A stretch of 64,000 nucleotides of DNA from Chryseobacterium sp. SSA4.19 (GCF_022601875.1 NZ_JAKVIP010000014.1:1-64000); one strand, 5' to 3'; shown: positions 41,717 through 52,006, counted from the stretch's first letter. Numbers and translations are program-made. The notes: a model not told the origin generated them from the letters alone.

Positions 41717-42520
41717 TTATTTGTTCTGATATACTCTTACATAATCTATATAATATTTCTGAGGGAAAACAGTATCATCAATACCTTCTTTTCCTCCCCA
41801 GAATCCTCCGACGGCCAGGTTTAAAATAATAAAATACGGCTGGTCAAACGGCCATGCATCGTATGTTTTTTCTTTATTCACATACGTGAAGAACTTTTGA
41901 TTATCTACGTAAATATCAATTCTTTCCGGTGTCCAGTCTGCTTTATACACATGAAATTTTTCGCTGGCATCTTTTACAAAGACCGTATCTGTGATCTGGG
42001 TATTGATTTTGTGATTATAATCTTTTGTATGGGCAGATGCATGGATATATCCCTGATTGTAGCCAACATGTTCCATGATATCCAGTTCACCGTCATTCGG
42101 CCAGGTTCTCATCTTTTCACTCATCATCCAGATGGCGGGCCATGTGCCACGGCCTTTCGGAAGCTTCGCGCGGACTTCTACCGTTCCGTACTGAAAGGAA
42201 AACTTTCCTTTGGTTAAAAGCCTTGCGGAAGTATATTTGCTCTCTTCCCACTTTTCTTTTCTGGCTTCAATAATAAGATTTCCTTTTTCCATTCTTGCAT
42301 TTTCAAGCCGGTCTTTGGTATAGAACTGAGATTCTTCATTACCGAAACCGTGCCCTCCTACGTCATAATTCCATTTTGTAGCATCCGGTAATCCTTTCCC
42401 GTTAAATTCATCATTCCAGATCAGTTTTCTGTGAGAATCGGGCTTATTGGAAGCGCAACCTGCAACAGAAAAAAGTAAAGCTCCGCCGGCAAAAACGGTA
42501 ATGATATTGTGAAATTTCAT
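41717..42520 (-). CDS. GH16 endo-beta-glucanase (laminarinase-like) lipoprotein
   Basis: 267 residues. Lipoprotein signal peptide with lipobox VAGC (C22), then a GH16 jelly-roll with the catalytic motif GELDIMEHVG (E145, D147, E150, the ExDxxE form typical of beta-1,3-glucanases), and TWPAIWMMSE just before it. It should act at the cell surface or periplasm, cutting beta-1,3 (or mixed 1,3-1,4) glucan to oligosaccharides. First gene of a GH16-GH30 pair. The 350-base upstream spacer holds the main PUL terminator and an inverted repeat TTACC/GGTAA, so this pair may have its own promoter. Confidence 0.92.
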   Translation of the reverse strand: MKFHNIITVFAGGALLFSVAGCASNKPDSHRKLIWNDEFNGKGLPDATKWNYDVGGHGFGNEESQFYTKDRLENARMEKGNLIIEARKEKWEESKYTSARLLTKGKFSFQYGTVEVRAKLPKGRGTWPAIWMMSEKMRTWPNDGELDIMEHVGYNQGYIHASAHTKDYNHKINTQITDTVFVKDASEKFHVYKADWTPERIDIYVDNQKFFTYVNKEKTYDAWPFDQPYFIILNLAVGGFWGGKEGIDDTVFPQKYYIDYVRVYQNK

Positions 42521-42627
42521 ATTCGACGTTTTGAATTATTTAATATTATTTTTAAAGCAAAGTATAATATAAAACTTTTTAATCATTTATTTTGACTATA
42601 AAAGATTAATACACTAAATTGAGTTCG

Positions 42628-42641
42628 TTACCAAACGGTAA
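42628..42641. promoter_or_regulatory. Inverted repeat upstream of GH16
   Basis: TTACC-aaac-GGTAA, about 110 bases upstream of the GH16 ATG. It is a possible operator, with no second copy seen at the SusC promoter. Confidence 0.3.
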
Positions 42642-42820
42642 ACAGGAACACATAAGCCCTGTCAAATCACAGTATTGAATTTCTTTAGCAACTTACTCTA
42701 TAATCCCTTTATTTAATCTTTGCACCTATATTCTTTAGTGCTTTTTATTCTGAAGAAAGAAAGCCTTATTGATCGTCCAAAACTAATATTTAATAGTAAA
42801 TGATTAAGTCTTTTACCGTC

Positions 42821-42842
42821 AAAAAGCGGGTTTCATCCCGCT
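42821..42842 (-). terminator. Terminator of the SusC-SusD-GH operon
   Basis: Hairpin AGCGGG-tttcat-CCCGCT followed on the minus strand by TTTTTG, about 30 bases past the GH3 stop. Confidence 0.8.
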
Positions 42843-42870
42843 CTTGATAAGTAAAAAAAGTATTAATTAT

Positions 42871-45093
42871 TTATTTTGTCCAATTGATTCTTTTGGTCTG
42901 AACATGCTGAGAATCGGTTCCAACCATAATATCAAATTCACCAGCTTCCCATTCATAATTTAATCCGTCATCATAGAATTTCAGGTTTTCGGGAGTTAGT
43001 GCAAAGTTAACGGTTTTACTTTCCCCTTTTTTAATAAATATTTTTTGAAAACCTTTTAATTCCTTTATGGGCCGCACCACTTTTCCCACCAGGTCCCTGA
43101 TGTACAACTGCACCACTTCTTCTCCGTCGTAGTTTCCTGTATTAGCAATATTTACACTGACTCTCAATGTTTGATTTCCTTTAAGATCTGACGAATTCAA
43201 TTTAATATCAGAATACTTAAAATCCGTATAGCTTAAACCATAACCGAACGGAAATTTCGGATCATTGTCCAGATCAATATACGCAGAAACATAATTTCTG
43301 TCCGTATTGTTTTTCGCCGGCCGCCCTGTATTATAGTGATTGTAATATACCGGGATTTGACCTTCCACTCTTGGAAACGTCATCGGAAGTTTCCCGCTTG
43401 GATTCACTGTTCCGAAAAGAACATCCGCAATAGAGTTTCCTGCTTCCGTACCCAGCCACCAGGTATACATGATCGCCGGGATATTGTCGGCTGCCCAGTC
43501 GAATACCAAAGGTCTTCCTGCATTGATCATCAATACAATCGGTTTTCCGGTTTTGGCAACCTCTTTTAAAAGATCTTCCTGAACACCTGAAAAATGAATA
43601 TTGCTTCTGCTTTTTGCTTCACCGCTCATCGCGTGCCCTTCACCCAATGTCATGATTACGACATCCGCTTTTTTTGCTGTTTCCACAGCTTCGTCAAACA
43701 TCGATTTATCCTGGTCATCAACATTAGCTCCTTTTGCATATAGTAAAGTGGAGTTTTTATCCAGCTGATTTTTAATGCCGTCAAACTGTGTGATGATTCT
43801 TTGGCTGTCATCTTTAAAAGCTACCGACCAAAATCCGTGATTGGCTGTTGTTTCTTTTCCGAAAGGACCGATCAGCGCAACTGTTTTTACAGATTTTGAG
43901 AGTGGAAGAATATTTTTTTGATTTTTTAATAAGACAATACTTTTTGAACCGAATTCCCTTCCGAATTTCCTATTCTCCTGATTGTCGGCCTGTTCTTTCT
44001 GCCTTTTTTCGTTGCTGAACCGGTAAGGATCATCAAATAATCCCATTTCAAATTTTTTGACCAAGATTCTTCTTGCGGCATCATCAATTAATTTTGGATT
44101 AACTTTTCCTTCCTGAACCAATTTTGGAAGTTCAGCCATGTAAGCACGGCTTTCCATATCCATATCGCTTCCGGCAGAAATTGCTTTTTCAGCTGCTTCT
44201 TTATTGTCTTTTGCGTAGCCGTGAGGAACCATTTCACCGATACTTCCCCAGTCTGACACCACAAAACCCTTATAATTCCATTGTCCTTTTAACAGATCTC
44301 TTAGAATATATTTATTTGCTGTCGCAGGAATCCCGTTGATGTCATTAAAAGAGTTCATGAACGTAGCTACTCCTGCTTCTGCCGCTGCTTTAAACGGGGG
44401 CAGATAGGTTTCATTCAGTTGTCTTAAACTCATATCAACCGAATTGTAATCTCTTCCGCCAACGGCTGCTCCATAGGCTGCAAAATGCTTGGCGCAGGCC
44501 ATGATCGCATCCAGATTTCCCAATCCTTTTCCCTGAAAACCCTTGATCCTTGCCAAACCGATCTGTGTTCCCAGATACGTGTCTTCGCCTGATCCTTCCA
44601 TCACCCTTCCCCATCTTGGATCTCTGGCGATATCCACCATCGGTGCGAAAGTCCAGTGGATTCCATATGCTGAAGCCTCGGTTGCGGCAATTCTTTCTGA
44701 TTTTTCAATCAGAGCCAGATCCCAGCTTGCCGCCTGCCCCAAGTTCACGGGGAATGTGGTCCTGTATCCATGAATAACATCCTGTCCAAACAGCAAAGGA
44801 ATTTTTAATCTTGATTTTAAAGCCAGTTCCTGAAATTTCCTGGTTTCTGAAGCTCCGGCAACATTAAGCATAGAACCGACTTTTCCTTTTTTAATTTCAT
44901 CTAGAACTGTTGCAGAATTGGAATTCTGAGGACCGGTAGCATATTCAAAACCGCTGTACTGAACTAATTGCCCTACCTTTTCTTCTAAGGTCATTTTAGA
45001 CAGCAACTCAGAAACCTTCTGATCTATGGTTTTTTGTCCGTATGCATTCATTCCAAATGCTGATATGAGTAATAAAAATGAAATTTTCTTCAT
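42871..45093 (-). CDS. bglX: GH3 beta-glucosidase (BglX-like)
   Basis: 740 residues: signal peptide (MKKISFLLLISAFGMNAYGQ), GH3 N-terminal barrel (about 25-360) with nucleophile D281 in GFVVSDWG and the KHFAAYG substrate loop, a C-terminal alpha/beta sandwich (about 385-600) and a fibronectin-III-like domain (about 645-735, LRVSVNIANTGNYDGEEVVQLY). A periplasmic exo-beta-glucosidase that would release glucose from the oligosaccharides imported by the SusCD pair. It begins 8 bases after the GH30 stop as the last gene of the operon, which ends at the hairpin at 42821-42842. Confidence 0.94.
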   Translation of the reverse strand: MKKISFLLLISAFGMNAYGQKTIDQKVSELLSKMTLEEKVGQLVQYSGFEYATGPQNSNSATVLDEIKKGKVGSMLNVAGASETRKFQELALKSRLKIPLLFGQDVIHGYRTTFPVNLGQAASWDLALIEKSERIAATEASAYGIHWTFAPMVDIARDPRWGRVMEGSGEDTYLGTQIGLARIKGFQGKGLGNLDAIMACAKHFAAYGAAVGGRDYNSVDMSLRQLNETYLPPFKAAAEAGVATFMNSFNDINGIPATANKYILRDLLKGQWNYKGFVVSDWGSIGEMVPHGYAKDNKEAAEKAISAGSDMDMESRAYMAELPKLVQEGKVNPKLIDDAARRILVKKFEMGLFDDPYRFSNEKRQKEQADNQENRKFGREFGSKSIVLLKNQKNILPLSKSVKTVALIGPFGKETTANHGFWSVAFKDDSQRIITQFDGIKNQLDKNSTLLYAKGANVDDQDKSMFDEAVETAKKADVVIMTLGEGHAMSGEAKSRSNIHFSGVQEDLLKEVAKTGKPIVLMINAGRPLVFDWAADNIPAIMYTWWLGTEAGNSIADVLFGTVNPSGKLPMTFPRVEGQIPVYYNHYNTGRPAKNNTDRNYVSAYIDLDNDPKFPFGYGLSYTDFKYSDIKLNSSDLKGNQTLRVSVNIANTGNYDGEEVVQLYIRDLVGKVVRPIKELKGFQKIFIKKGESKTVNFALTPENLKFYDDGLNYEWEAGEFDIMVGTDSQHVQTKRINWTK

Positions 45094-45101
45094 AATATAT
45101 T

Positions 45102-46562
45102 TTAAAAAATATAAGTGGCTGTGGAAATTCCCGGCATCGTGACAGAAGCTGTTTTCTGATTATACTTAATAGTAAATGTTTTATCACCGGTATTGCTGTT
45201 CTGTACAATCAAAACCGTTTTCCCTGCAGGAGTTTTAAAAGCTACCGTTGAAAGGTTGTCGCCTTGTGTAGATGCTATTCTCTGGGAATTTGCCGGAACG
45301 AACTTTGAAGCATGGGCAATGATATAGTAGGCTACGTTTTTTTCATAACTTGATCCTCCCGTTATGGTAACCGCACCTTTACATTGGGTACACCCACCCG
45401 GTGTGTGAGGGCCGAATGATGCGTCATTGGCAACATTCCATTCCAAAGCGGTTCTGCTCCAATTTCTCATAGAACCGATAATAATATTTTTTACATGCCA
45501 GTCCAAATCTCCGGAAAAGTTACCGGTAGAGCTTGTCCATTGTTCGGTAAAATACACATTTTTATTAGGAAACAGATTGTGAACGGTACCCAATGCAGAA
45601 ATCTCTCCCGCATATAGATGGAAAGCCGAGCCATCTACAAAAGGATTTGCTGCAGTATCATTTAAAATCGCTAAAGGATAAGCGGGATTATCACAATTGT
45701 GATCATAAGCAATAATCTTGGTATTGATATTGGCAGCCTGAAAAGCGGGTCCCAAGTGCGCTTTGATAAATGTTGCCTGATCTCCGGCTGTCATATACAT
45801 ACTTGGATTGTTTCCCGGGTGTAACGGCTCATTCTGAGGGGTAATGGCATCGATTTTAATTCCTTGAGCCTGCATCGCCTGAATATATTTAACAAAATAT
45901 TGGGCATATACTCCATAGTATTCCGGTCTCAGGCTTCCTCCGATGCTGTTGCCGTTATCTTTCATCCAGACCGGAGCAGTCCATGGCGTTGCCAGGATTT
46001 TAATATTGGAGTTAATGGCTAAAATATCCTTTAACATCTGGATAACTGCCTGATCTTTTGTTACGCTGAATTGGGAAAGATTAGCATCAGTCTGCCCTGC
46101 AGGCAAATCATCGTAGGTAAAAACTTCACTGTTTAAATCTGAAGCTCCGATACTGATTCTTAAATAACTGATCCCGATTCCTGAACTGCTGAACAGGTCA
46201 TTTAACAATTCCTGTTTTTTAGCGGCACCAAGCTGGTTAATAACCTGCACACTTCCACCCGTCAATGTATAGCCAAAACCATCTACCGTCTGAAATACCT
46301 TTGACGCATCTACTTCAATACTCGTACCCGAACCTGCGGCTCCGGAAAAATAAGCGGTATTCTGCTGCTGAAGTTTTATAGACTGGTCTCCTTTTGTCAA
46401 CCATACCTGAACAGGATCTCCTGTTCCTACTCCGCCGCCATTTCCGGAATTATCATTATTTGACAGATCCGAAGACGTACTGCTGCAGTTTAAAAAAGAA
46501 AGAAGTGCTACACCGCAAAGTGCAGCACCTCTAAAGAAACTATATGAATATTGTGAAATCAT
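45102..46562 (-). CDS. GH30 glycosidase, surface lipoprotein
   Basis: 486 residues. Lipoprotein signal with Cys26 (SFLNCSSTSSDLSNND), a Ser/Asn/Gly-rich flexible linker, then a GH30 barrel: acid/base E245 in ITPQNEPLHPG, nucleophile E340 in VYFTEQWTS, plus TVDGFGYTLTGGS and ATPWTAPVWMKD signatures. The acidic residues after the Cys resemble a Bacteroidetes lipoprotein export signal, so surface exposure is likely. It is the second GH30 of the locus and clearly diverged from the one at 40238. A predicted endo-beta-1,6-glucanase that produces oligosaccharides for SusCD. It sits 8 bases downstream of the PKD-like lipoprotein and 8 bases upstream of GH3. Confidence 0.9.
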   Translation of the reverse strand: MISQYSYSFFRGAALCGVALLSFLNCSSTSSDLSNNDNSGNGGGVGTGDPVQVWLTKGDQSIKLQQQNTAYFSGAAGSGTSIEVDASKVFQTVDGFGYTLTGGSVQVINQLGAAKKQELLNDLFSSSGIGISYLRISIGASDLNSEVFTYDDLPAGQTDANLSQFSVTKDQAVIQMLKDILAINSNIKILATPWTAPVWMKDNGNSIGGSLRPEYYGVYAQYFVKYIQAMQAQGIKIDAITPQNEPLHPGNNPSMYMTAGDQATFIKAHLGPAFQAANINTKIIAYDHNCDNPAYPLAILNDTAANPFVDGSAFHLYAGEISALGTVHNLFPNKNVYFTEQWTSSTGNFSGDLDWHVKNIIIGSMRNWSRTALEWNVANDASFGPHTPGGCTQCKGAVTITGGSSYEKNVAYYIIAHASKFVPANSQRIASTQGDNLSTVAFKTPAGKTVLIVQNSNTGDKTFTIKYNQKTASVTMPGISTATYIF

Positions 46563-46570
46563 ATTGATAA

Positions 46571-47419
46571 TTATTGTACACCACGTACCTCCACTTTATC
46601 AACTGTTAATCCTTTAACCGTTTTTCCTCCACATTTAATGGCGAGATAAACTGTACCGGTAGCTGTTGCTGTATAAATTCCCGTATTTTTGCTTCCACAA
46701 CCTACTGCTGAAACTTTTCCACCAAACGCAGATTTACCACATCCATCCCAAGTATTAATATTTCTATAGACAGTTCCGCTAATATCATTTCCAGGAACCG
46801 GCATACTATTTAACACATATACTTCAAACCAGGTGTCCTCTAATGCTGTTTTAGATGAAGCAACTAAATCAATAGCGTATTTTTTACCATCCTCAACATT
46901 AAAAGTTGTATAAATTGCTTGCTGCTTACCTTCACTTGCTACAATGGTAGCAGATTTATTCGCAAAAACCCATTGAGCCATTGTAGGACTGATGGTATGA
47001 ATCGACCATTTTGCAACTTCTTCCGGAGTATCAAATCTTCCTCCCTGTAATATATTTCCTGCAATGGGATCAGAATTGGGAACAATAACAGTGTGTTTGG
47101 CAGTACCACCAATCTGACCTCCGATTCCTACTGCATTATGCTCCAGAATATATGTTCCTGCATCAGGCAGAAAAATATCTATCTCATTTTTACCATTGAC
47201 AAATCCGTCACCATCAATATTCCATTGTGAATTGATGAAGTTGTTATATGTTCTTTTCAAATGATATTTGTTTTCAGCAGTTTTAGTAACTGTAAAAGCT
47301 GCATCGACTGATGGTTGTATTAGTCCGTTGCCTTCATCGGTACTTTCTTGTGAACAGCTTGCAAAAAATAATATTGCTGAGCTTAGCACCAAAGTTTTAT
47401 TAATATATTTCGTTATCAT
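46571..47419 (-). CDS. PKD-like surface glycan-binding lipoprotein (SusE/SGBP position)
   Basis: 282 residues. Lipoprotein signal with lipobox FASCSQESTDEG (acidic residues after the Cys suit surface export). The first domain is PKD-like (about 35-105: AFTVTKTAENKYHLKR...WNIDGDGFVNGKNEIDIFLPDAGTYIL), and the second is a beta-sandwich, carbohydrate-binding-like region (about 115-280). Proteins at this place in Sus-like operons bind the target glycan at the cell surface. No catalytic motif is seen. It is located directly after SusD (9-base gap). Function is assigned by position and domain look, not by a diagnostic motif. Confidence 0.75.
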   Translation of the reverse strand: MITKYINKTLVLSSAILFFASCSQESTDEGNGLIQPSVDAAFTVTKTAENKYHLKRTYNNFINSQWNIDGDGFVNGKNEIDIFLPDAGTYILEHNAVGIGGQIGGTAKHTVIVPNSDPIAGNILQGGRFDTPEEVAKWSIHTISPTMAQWVFANKSATIVASEGKQQAIYTTFNVEDGKKYAIDLVASSKTALEDTWFEVYVLNSMPVPGNDISGTVYRNINTWDGCGKSAFGGKVSAVGCGSKNTGIYTATATGTVYLAIKCGGKTVKGLTVDKVEVRGVQ

Positions 47420-47428
47420 GTTTAATTT

Positions 47429-48985
47429 TTAGTATCCTGGGTTTTGTTTTAGTACTGTATTAGGAAGCTCATTAAAAGGAATTGGTAAGATTTCATTTTT
47501 TCCACTGTTAAATCCTTTAGATGCTAATTTCGAAGGGGCATCTCCCCATCTAACAAGATCAAACCATCTATGCCCTTCTCCGGCAAGTTCTCTTCTTCTT
47601 TCATCCTTAATTGCCTGTAAAGAAACCAGCACTGATGCTAATCCTACTCTTGCTCTTACAGCATCTAATAAAGCTTGTGCTCTTGCACCGTTTCCACCTA
47701 ATGCTTCAGCTTCCATGAGATAGGTATCAGCTAATCGTATTGCGATGTAATTTTGTCTAAAGTTTAATTCAGCAGGTCCTGGCAATGAACTTTTCAGAGC
47801 ATTTGTAGGTAAATATTTATTTAGAAAGTATCCAGTATCTGCATAAGCAGGACTATAAGAAATTTTACCGGCAGCTACCAATTGTTTTGCATTGAAAATC
47901 GTTACGTCTAACCTGGGGTCTCCTTGCATGAAGTTAAACAAATCATTCGTCACCGTATTAAATGCCCATCCTGAATATATATCAGGGGCATTGTTATTAG
48001 AAACATCTTTTAAAGAGTAAGATCTTGGGCCTACCATTACATTAATAGAATTTCCTTCATCTTTTCCTTGTCCCCAAAAACCCCAATCTGAATTTCCTTT
48101 ATTGGTATGCATTACCTCTAAGATTGATTCTGTTGAAAATTTATATGGATCAGACGTTTCAGGTCCTACTTTGAATAAATCCGCATAATTTGCTACAAGT
48201 TTATATCCATATTGGCTGGTTCCCCCAGGAGTTCCATTTACTTCTGCGAATTGCGCTGCAGCCTCAGTCATCTTTTTATCATAAAGGTAAATTTTTCCCA
48301 ATATAGCTCTTGCTGTACCCTGTGTTATTCTGCCTTTGTCATTTCCAGCCGAGGTTAACATCAAATCAGGAATCGCTGCTATCATATCACCTTCTATCTG
48401 CGTATAAACGTCACTCGGTTTTACTTGAGGAATATTCCAGTAATCATCATCAAATTTTATAGTTTTAAGAATTAGCGGAATATTACCGAACATTCTTACG
48501 AGTTCGAAATAATATAATGATCTGAGAACTTTAGCTTCTGCTGTATATCTTTTTTTTAATTGCTCACTCATCGTAGCTCCTGGAACTCTTTCTATTACGA
48601 GATTAGCGCGTGCAATCCCTTGATAATAATCTCTCCAATAACTTGCGGGGACTGTATTAGCATTAATGGTGTAATTATTTAAACCTTGAATTCCTGCTCC
48701 ATCTCCAGAACTTCCGCCACCAGAGAAAAAGTCATCAGATCCTGCATTAAAAAAGGTAACTGTATTTTCAAAACCACCTGAATACTTTCTTAAAACATCA
48801 TACACTGATACTAATGCACTGAAAGACTGCTGTTCATTTTTAAAATATAGATCCGTATTAAATGATCCAGAATTCTGTACATCATCTAAATATGCATCAT
48901 TACAACTAATATTGCTAAAGCTTAGGCCTGTTAGAAATGCGATGGCAACGCCCTTATATAAATACTTTTTAGTTTTCATTTTCAC
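47429..48985 (-). CDS. SusD/RagB-family nutrient-binding outer-membrane lipoprotein
   Basis: 518 residues. Lipobox ending at Cys28 (FSNISCNDAYLDD), TPR-rich SusD fold with the conserved YYFELVRMFGNIPLI segment, AEAKVLRSLYYFE, and a C-terminal RRRELAGEGHRWFDLVRWGDA block with the final NELPNTVLKQNPGY, all diagnostic of the family. It forms the lid on the SusC channel and captures oligosaccharides at the surface. It starts 6 bases after the SusC stop. Substrate is inferred from the downstream GH16/GH30/GH3 enzymes as beta-glucan. Confidence 0.95.
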   Translation of the reverse strand: MKMKTKKYLYKGVAIAFLTGLSFSNISCNDAYLDDVQNSGSFNTDLYFKNEQQSFSALVSVYDVLRKYSGGFENTVTFFNAGSDDFFSGGGSSGDGAGIQGLNNYTINANTVPASYWRDYYQGIARANLVIERVPGATMSEQLKKRYTAEAKVLRSLYYFELVRMFGNIPLILKTIKFDDDYWNIPQVKPSDVYTQIEGDMIAAIPDLMLTSAGNDKGRITQGTARAILGKIYLYDKKMTEAAAQFAEVNGTPGGTSQYGYKLVANYADLFKVGPETSDPYKFSTESILEVMHTNKGNSDWGFWGQGKDEGNSINVMVGPRSYSLKDVSNNNAPDIYSGWAFNTVTNDLFNFMQGDPRLDVTIFNAKQLVAAGKISYSPAYADTGYFLNKYLPTNALKSSLPGPAELNFRQNYIAIRLADTYLMEAEALGGNGARAQALLDAVRARVGLASVLVSLQAIKDERRRELAGEGHRWFDLVRWGDAPSKLASKGFNSGKNEILPIPFNELPNTVLKQNPGY

Positions 48986-48991
48986 TAATTT

Positions 48992-51910
48992 TTAAAATTG
49001 AATATTTGCTCCCAATAAGAATGTTCTTGCTTGTGGATAATAAGCTCTATCTACACCAATGATATCCTGCTCGGAATTATTTCTACCGGCAATTTCAGGA
49101 TCATAACCAGTATATTTGGTAAATGTAAAGACATTTTCTCCCGTGATGTATAGTCTGACTTTATTCATTCCAAAACGATTTGTAACATCTTGAGGAATTG
49201 TATAGCCTATTTGAATAATTTTCAAACGGACATAATCTCCTTTTTGAAGATAATAATTAGACATCCATGAATAGTTATGATTAGGGTCATCTCTTGTAAC
49301 TCTTGGATTATCATTTGTAGATCCTTCACCTGTCCAACGATCTAAAATTCTTGTTTGATAGTTGGCATTAAGTACATCCAATCTTCTTAAGCCCTGGAAA
49401 ATTTTGTTTCCTGCTTGTCCTTGAGCAAACATCATGAAGTCAAAATTTTTATAATTCAAATTGACTGTTAGTCCAAAAGTATATTTCGGTATAGAACTAC
49501 CTAAGTTCACCTTGTCATTGTCATCAATTTTACCATCGCCATTATTATCCTGCCAGATAAAATCTCCAGGTTTTGCATTTGGTAAGAGTAATTGTCCGTT
49601 TGAATTTCTGTAAGAATCAATCTGTGCTTGGTTTTGGAAAACACCACTGTAAGTTTGTCCGTAGAATGACCCGTATGGTTGCCCTACTGCTACTCTGGAG
49701 ACTGCTCCCATAGTTTGGAAAGAGGCAAGATTGAAATAATCAATATCATCCTCTAATCTCAAAACTTTGTTCTTTATTGTAGCAAAATTTCCATTAACAG
49801 AGATACCGAAGTCATCCCAATTCTTTTTATAACCTAATTCAAGCTCTAAACCTGAGTTTTCCATGTCTCCTACATTCGACCAAGGTAAGTTAGGAACACC
49901 AATATAACCAGGGATATTAATCTGTCTTAAAATATCGGTTGTTTTCTTTTTATACCAGTCTACGGTAAATGTGAAATTGTTTAATAATTTAAAATCTGCA
50001 GCAATATTTAACTGGCTCGTTTCCTCCCATTTTAGGTTAGGGTTTTCTAATGTACTCGGGGCATAACCAATGATGATATTATTTCCCGAATTAGTATAAT
50101 TACTTCCTGAAACCATGAAATTTGCAAATCTGAAATTTTCCATTTCATCATTTCCTAGAACCCCATACCCTCCTCTAAATTTTAGAGTATTGATGATTTT
50201 ATTTTCTGGCCAGAAATTTTCTTTATTAACATTCCAGCCTAAAGACATAGATGGAAATGTTCCCCAATGTTGGTTTGTAGCAAATTTTGACGAACCATCT
50301 CTACGAATTGTTCCTGTAAACAAATATTTATCTGCATAGTCATAAATAATTCTACCGAAATAAGAAGCTTTACGAGTTTGAATGCCGTCCCAGCCAGTTG
50401 CAGTAATATCATCTTGCGGAATATTGAAGTTGAAAGATGCATCTTGCCAATTATCAATCGGTAAGTTACTATATGTTAAGCTTGTACCTCCTGAAATGTT
50501 ATATCTGTAAACACCTTGTCCTGCTAAAATGCTTAAATTATGATCTCCGAACTTATTTTGATATGTTAAAGTATTTTCCATACTCCATTCAAATTTATTC
50601 TCTTCAACTTTATTTAAACTATTGAAACTGGTATTACTAAAGTTTGGACTCAAATAATATTTTGGAGAAAAAGAGCGACTACCCCAGTAAGATTTTTTAC
50701 CATTTAAACTTGTTTTAAAAGTGAAATTTTTAAGAAATTTTAGTTCTGCAAAAACATTTCCGACAAAATCATCAGACCAATTGTGATTTCCTTGTTGTAT
50801 ATAACGGAAAGCACGGGGGTTTGTCATTTCATTGTTTACATATTGAGAAATGCCATAGGGGTTGCCATTTGGATCACGAATTATATATGGGTTAGTATAT
50901 CCACTAGGATCTACCATAGACCAGTCTGTTACGACAACAGGGGTTGTTGGGTCTAGATTTACTGCAGAAGCCAACGGACCACCAAATTCTTCATTAGCAC
51001 TAATGCCTTGAGACTTTACATGAGTGTATGCAAAAGTTTGTCCTAATGTTAAATAGTCAGTTACTTTATGTGTTGAGTTGAATCTGGCATTTATTCTTTT
51101 ATAGTTCGAAATGTCACTCATAACGATACCAGATTGATCAAAATAACCAAAAGATGTGTAATACGTTGATTTTTCATTTCCTCCGGTAATACTTACTTCA
51201 TGTGAACTTTTTTCACCCGTTCCAAAAATAGTGTCTTGCCAATCCGTTCCTTTTCCAAATGCCGACGGATTAGAGTATCTCGGAGCGCCACCATCATTTA
51301 CAAATCCTTCGTTGATAATAGTTGCGTATTGAGTTGCGTTGAGGAGATCTAATTTTTTTGATGCATTTGAAAAACCATAAAAGCCATTATAGGAAAGATT
51401 TAATCTTCCTTTTTTCCCTTTTTTAGTTGTAACAAGAATCACTCCTTTAGCAGCAGAAACCCCATAGATAGCAGACGAAGCTCCATCCTTTAATACTTCT
51501 ATACTTTCTATATCCGATTGATTAAGCCAGCCTATATTATCAACTACAATACCATCTACAACCCATAGCGGACTATTGCTTCCAGCTCCAAAACTAGTAA
51601 TACCACGTACACGTACTGTTGCGGCAGCTCCTGGTTGGCCGGAATTTGTAACTACAGAAACCCCGGCTGCTCTACCTTGCAAAACTTGCTCTGGTTTACC
51701 TGCTGGAATATTTTCTATGTCACTCGCCTTAATACTTGCAATCGCTCCCGTCACGTTACTCTTCTTCTGGGTACCATAACCGATCATTACCACCTCCTCG
51801 ATTTTGGTCTCTTTGGAGACGGTGTCATTCGTTCTGTTTTGGGCACTGAAATTCGCCGTAAAATAGAGCACGGCAACCACCCCTAAACTTCTAGATATTT
51901 TTACATTCAT
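48992..51910 (-). CDS. SusC/RagA-family TonB-dependent outer-membrane transporter
   Basis: 972 residues: signal peptide, TonB-box-like segment EEVVMIGYGTQKK (about 38-50), plug domain (about 52-170, with VRVRGITSFGAGSNSPLWVVDGI and IYGVSAAKGVILVTTKKG), then a 22-strand-type barrel ending in ARTFLLGANIQF. The N-terminal carboxypeptidase-regulatory-like domain of many Bacteroides SusC proteins is absent, so the plug follows the signal almost directly. It imports oligosaccharides with SusD using TonB energy. First gene of the operon. A palindrome TCTCAA-a-TTGAGA overlaps its probable -7 box. Confidence 0.95.
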   Translation of the reverse strand: MNVKISRSLGVVAVLYFTANFSAQNRTNDTVSKETKIEEVVMIGYGTQKKSNVTGAIASIKASDIENIPAGKPEQVLQGRAAGVSVVTNSGQPGAAATVRVRGITSFGAGSNSPLWVVDGIVVDNIGWLNQSDIESIEVLKDGASSAIYGVSAAKGVILVTTKKGKKGRLNLSYNGFYGFSNASKKLDLLNATQYATIINEGFVNDGGAPRYSNPSAFGKGTDWQDTIFGTGEKSSHEVSITGGNEKSTYYTSFGYFDQSGIVMSDISNYKRINARFNSTHKVTDYLTLGQTFAYTHVKSQGISANEEFGGPLASAVNLDPTTPVVVTDWSMVDPSGYTNPYIIRDPNGNPYGISQYVNNEMTNPRAFRYIQQGNHNWSDDFVGNVFAELKFLKNFTFKTSLNGKKSYWGSRSFSPKYYLSPNFSNTSFNSLNKVEENKFEWSMENTLTYQNKFGDHNLSILAGQGVYRYNISGGTSLTYSNLPIDNWQDASFNFNIPQDDITATGWDGIQTRKASYFGRIIYDYADKYLFTGTIRRDGSSKFATNQHWGTFPSMSLGWNVNKENFWPENKIINTLKFRGGYGVLGNDEMENFRFANFMVSGSNYTNSGNNIIIGYAPSTLENPNLKWEETSQLNIAADFKLLNNFTFTVDWYKKKTTDILRQINIPGYIGVPNLPWSNVGDMENSGLELELGYKKNWDDFGISVNGNFATIKNKVLRLEDDIDYFNLASFQTMGAVSRVAVGQPYGSFYGQTYSGVFQNQAQIDSYRNSNGQLLLPNAKPGDFIWQDNNGDGKIDDNDKVNLGSSIPKYTFGLTVNLNYKNFDFMMFAQGQAGNKIFQGLRRLDVLNANYQTRILDRWTGEGSTNDNPRVTRDDPNHNYSWMSNYYLQKGDYVRLKIIQIGYTIPQDVTNRFGMNKVRLYITGENVFTFTKYTGYDPEIAGRNNSEQDIIGVDRAYYPQARTFLLGANIQF

Positions 51911-51929
51911 ATACAGTTAGTTTTTTAAT

Positions 51930-51942
51930 TCTCAAATTGAGA
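51930..51942. promoter_or_regulatory. Palindrome at the SusC promoter
   Basis: TCTCAA-A-TTGAGA, a perfect 13-base palindrome. Its TCAATTTG (minus strand) is one base off the -7 consensus, and it lies 20 bases before the SusC ATG. It is an operator candidate for the adjacent NUDIX-type regulator. Confidence 0.4.
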
Positions 51943-52006
51943 CAATAAAAATATATTTTTTTTTAATTATTTAACATTATCTTAATAAATATTTTAATTT
52001 TTCCTT

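Larger units (their letters stand above)
42521..42870. other. 350-base spacer within the glucan locus
   Basis: Contains the terminator of the SusC-to-GH3 operon (42821-42842), an inverted repeat (42628-42641) and AT-rich sequence in front of the GH16 gene. A minus-strand TATACTTTG near 42558-42566 resembles the -7 box but with one extra base. No ORF is supported. Confidence 0.5.

Noticed and set aside
48992..51910. SusC considered truncated because it lacks the N-terminal regulatory-like domain
   Set aside because: The signal peptide, TonB-box-like segment, plug and barrel are complete, and SusC proteins without that domain are common in Chryseobacterium.
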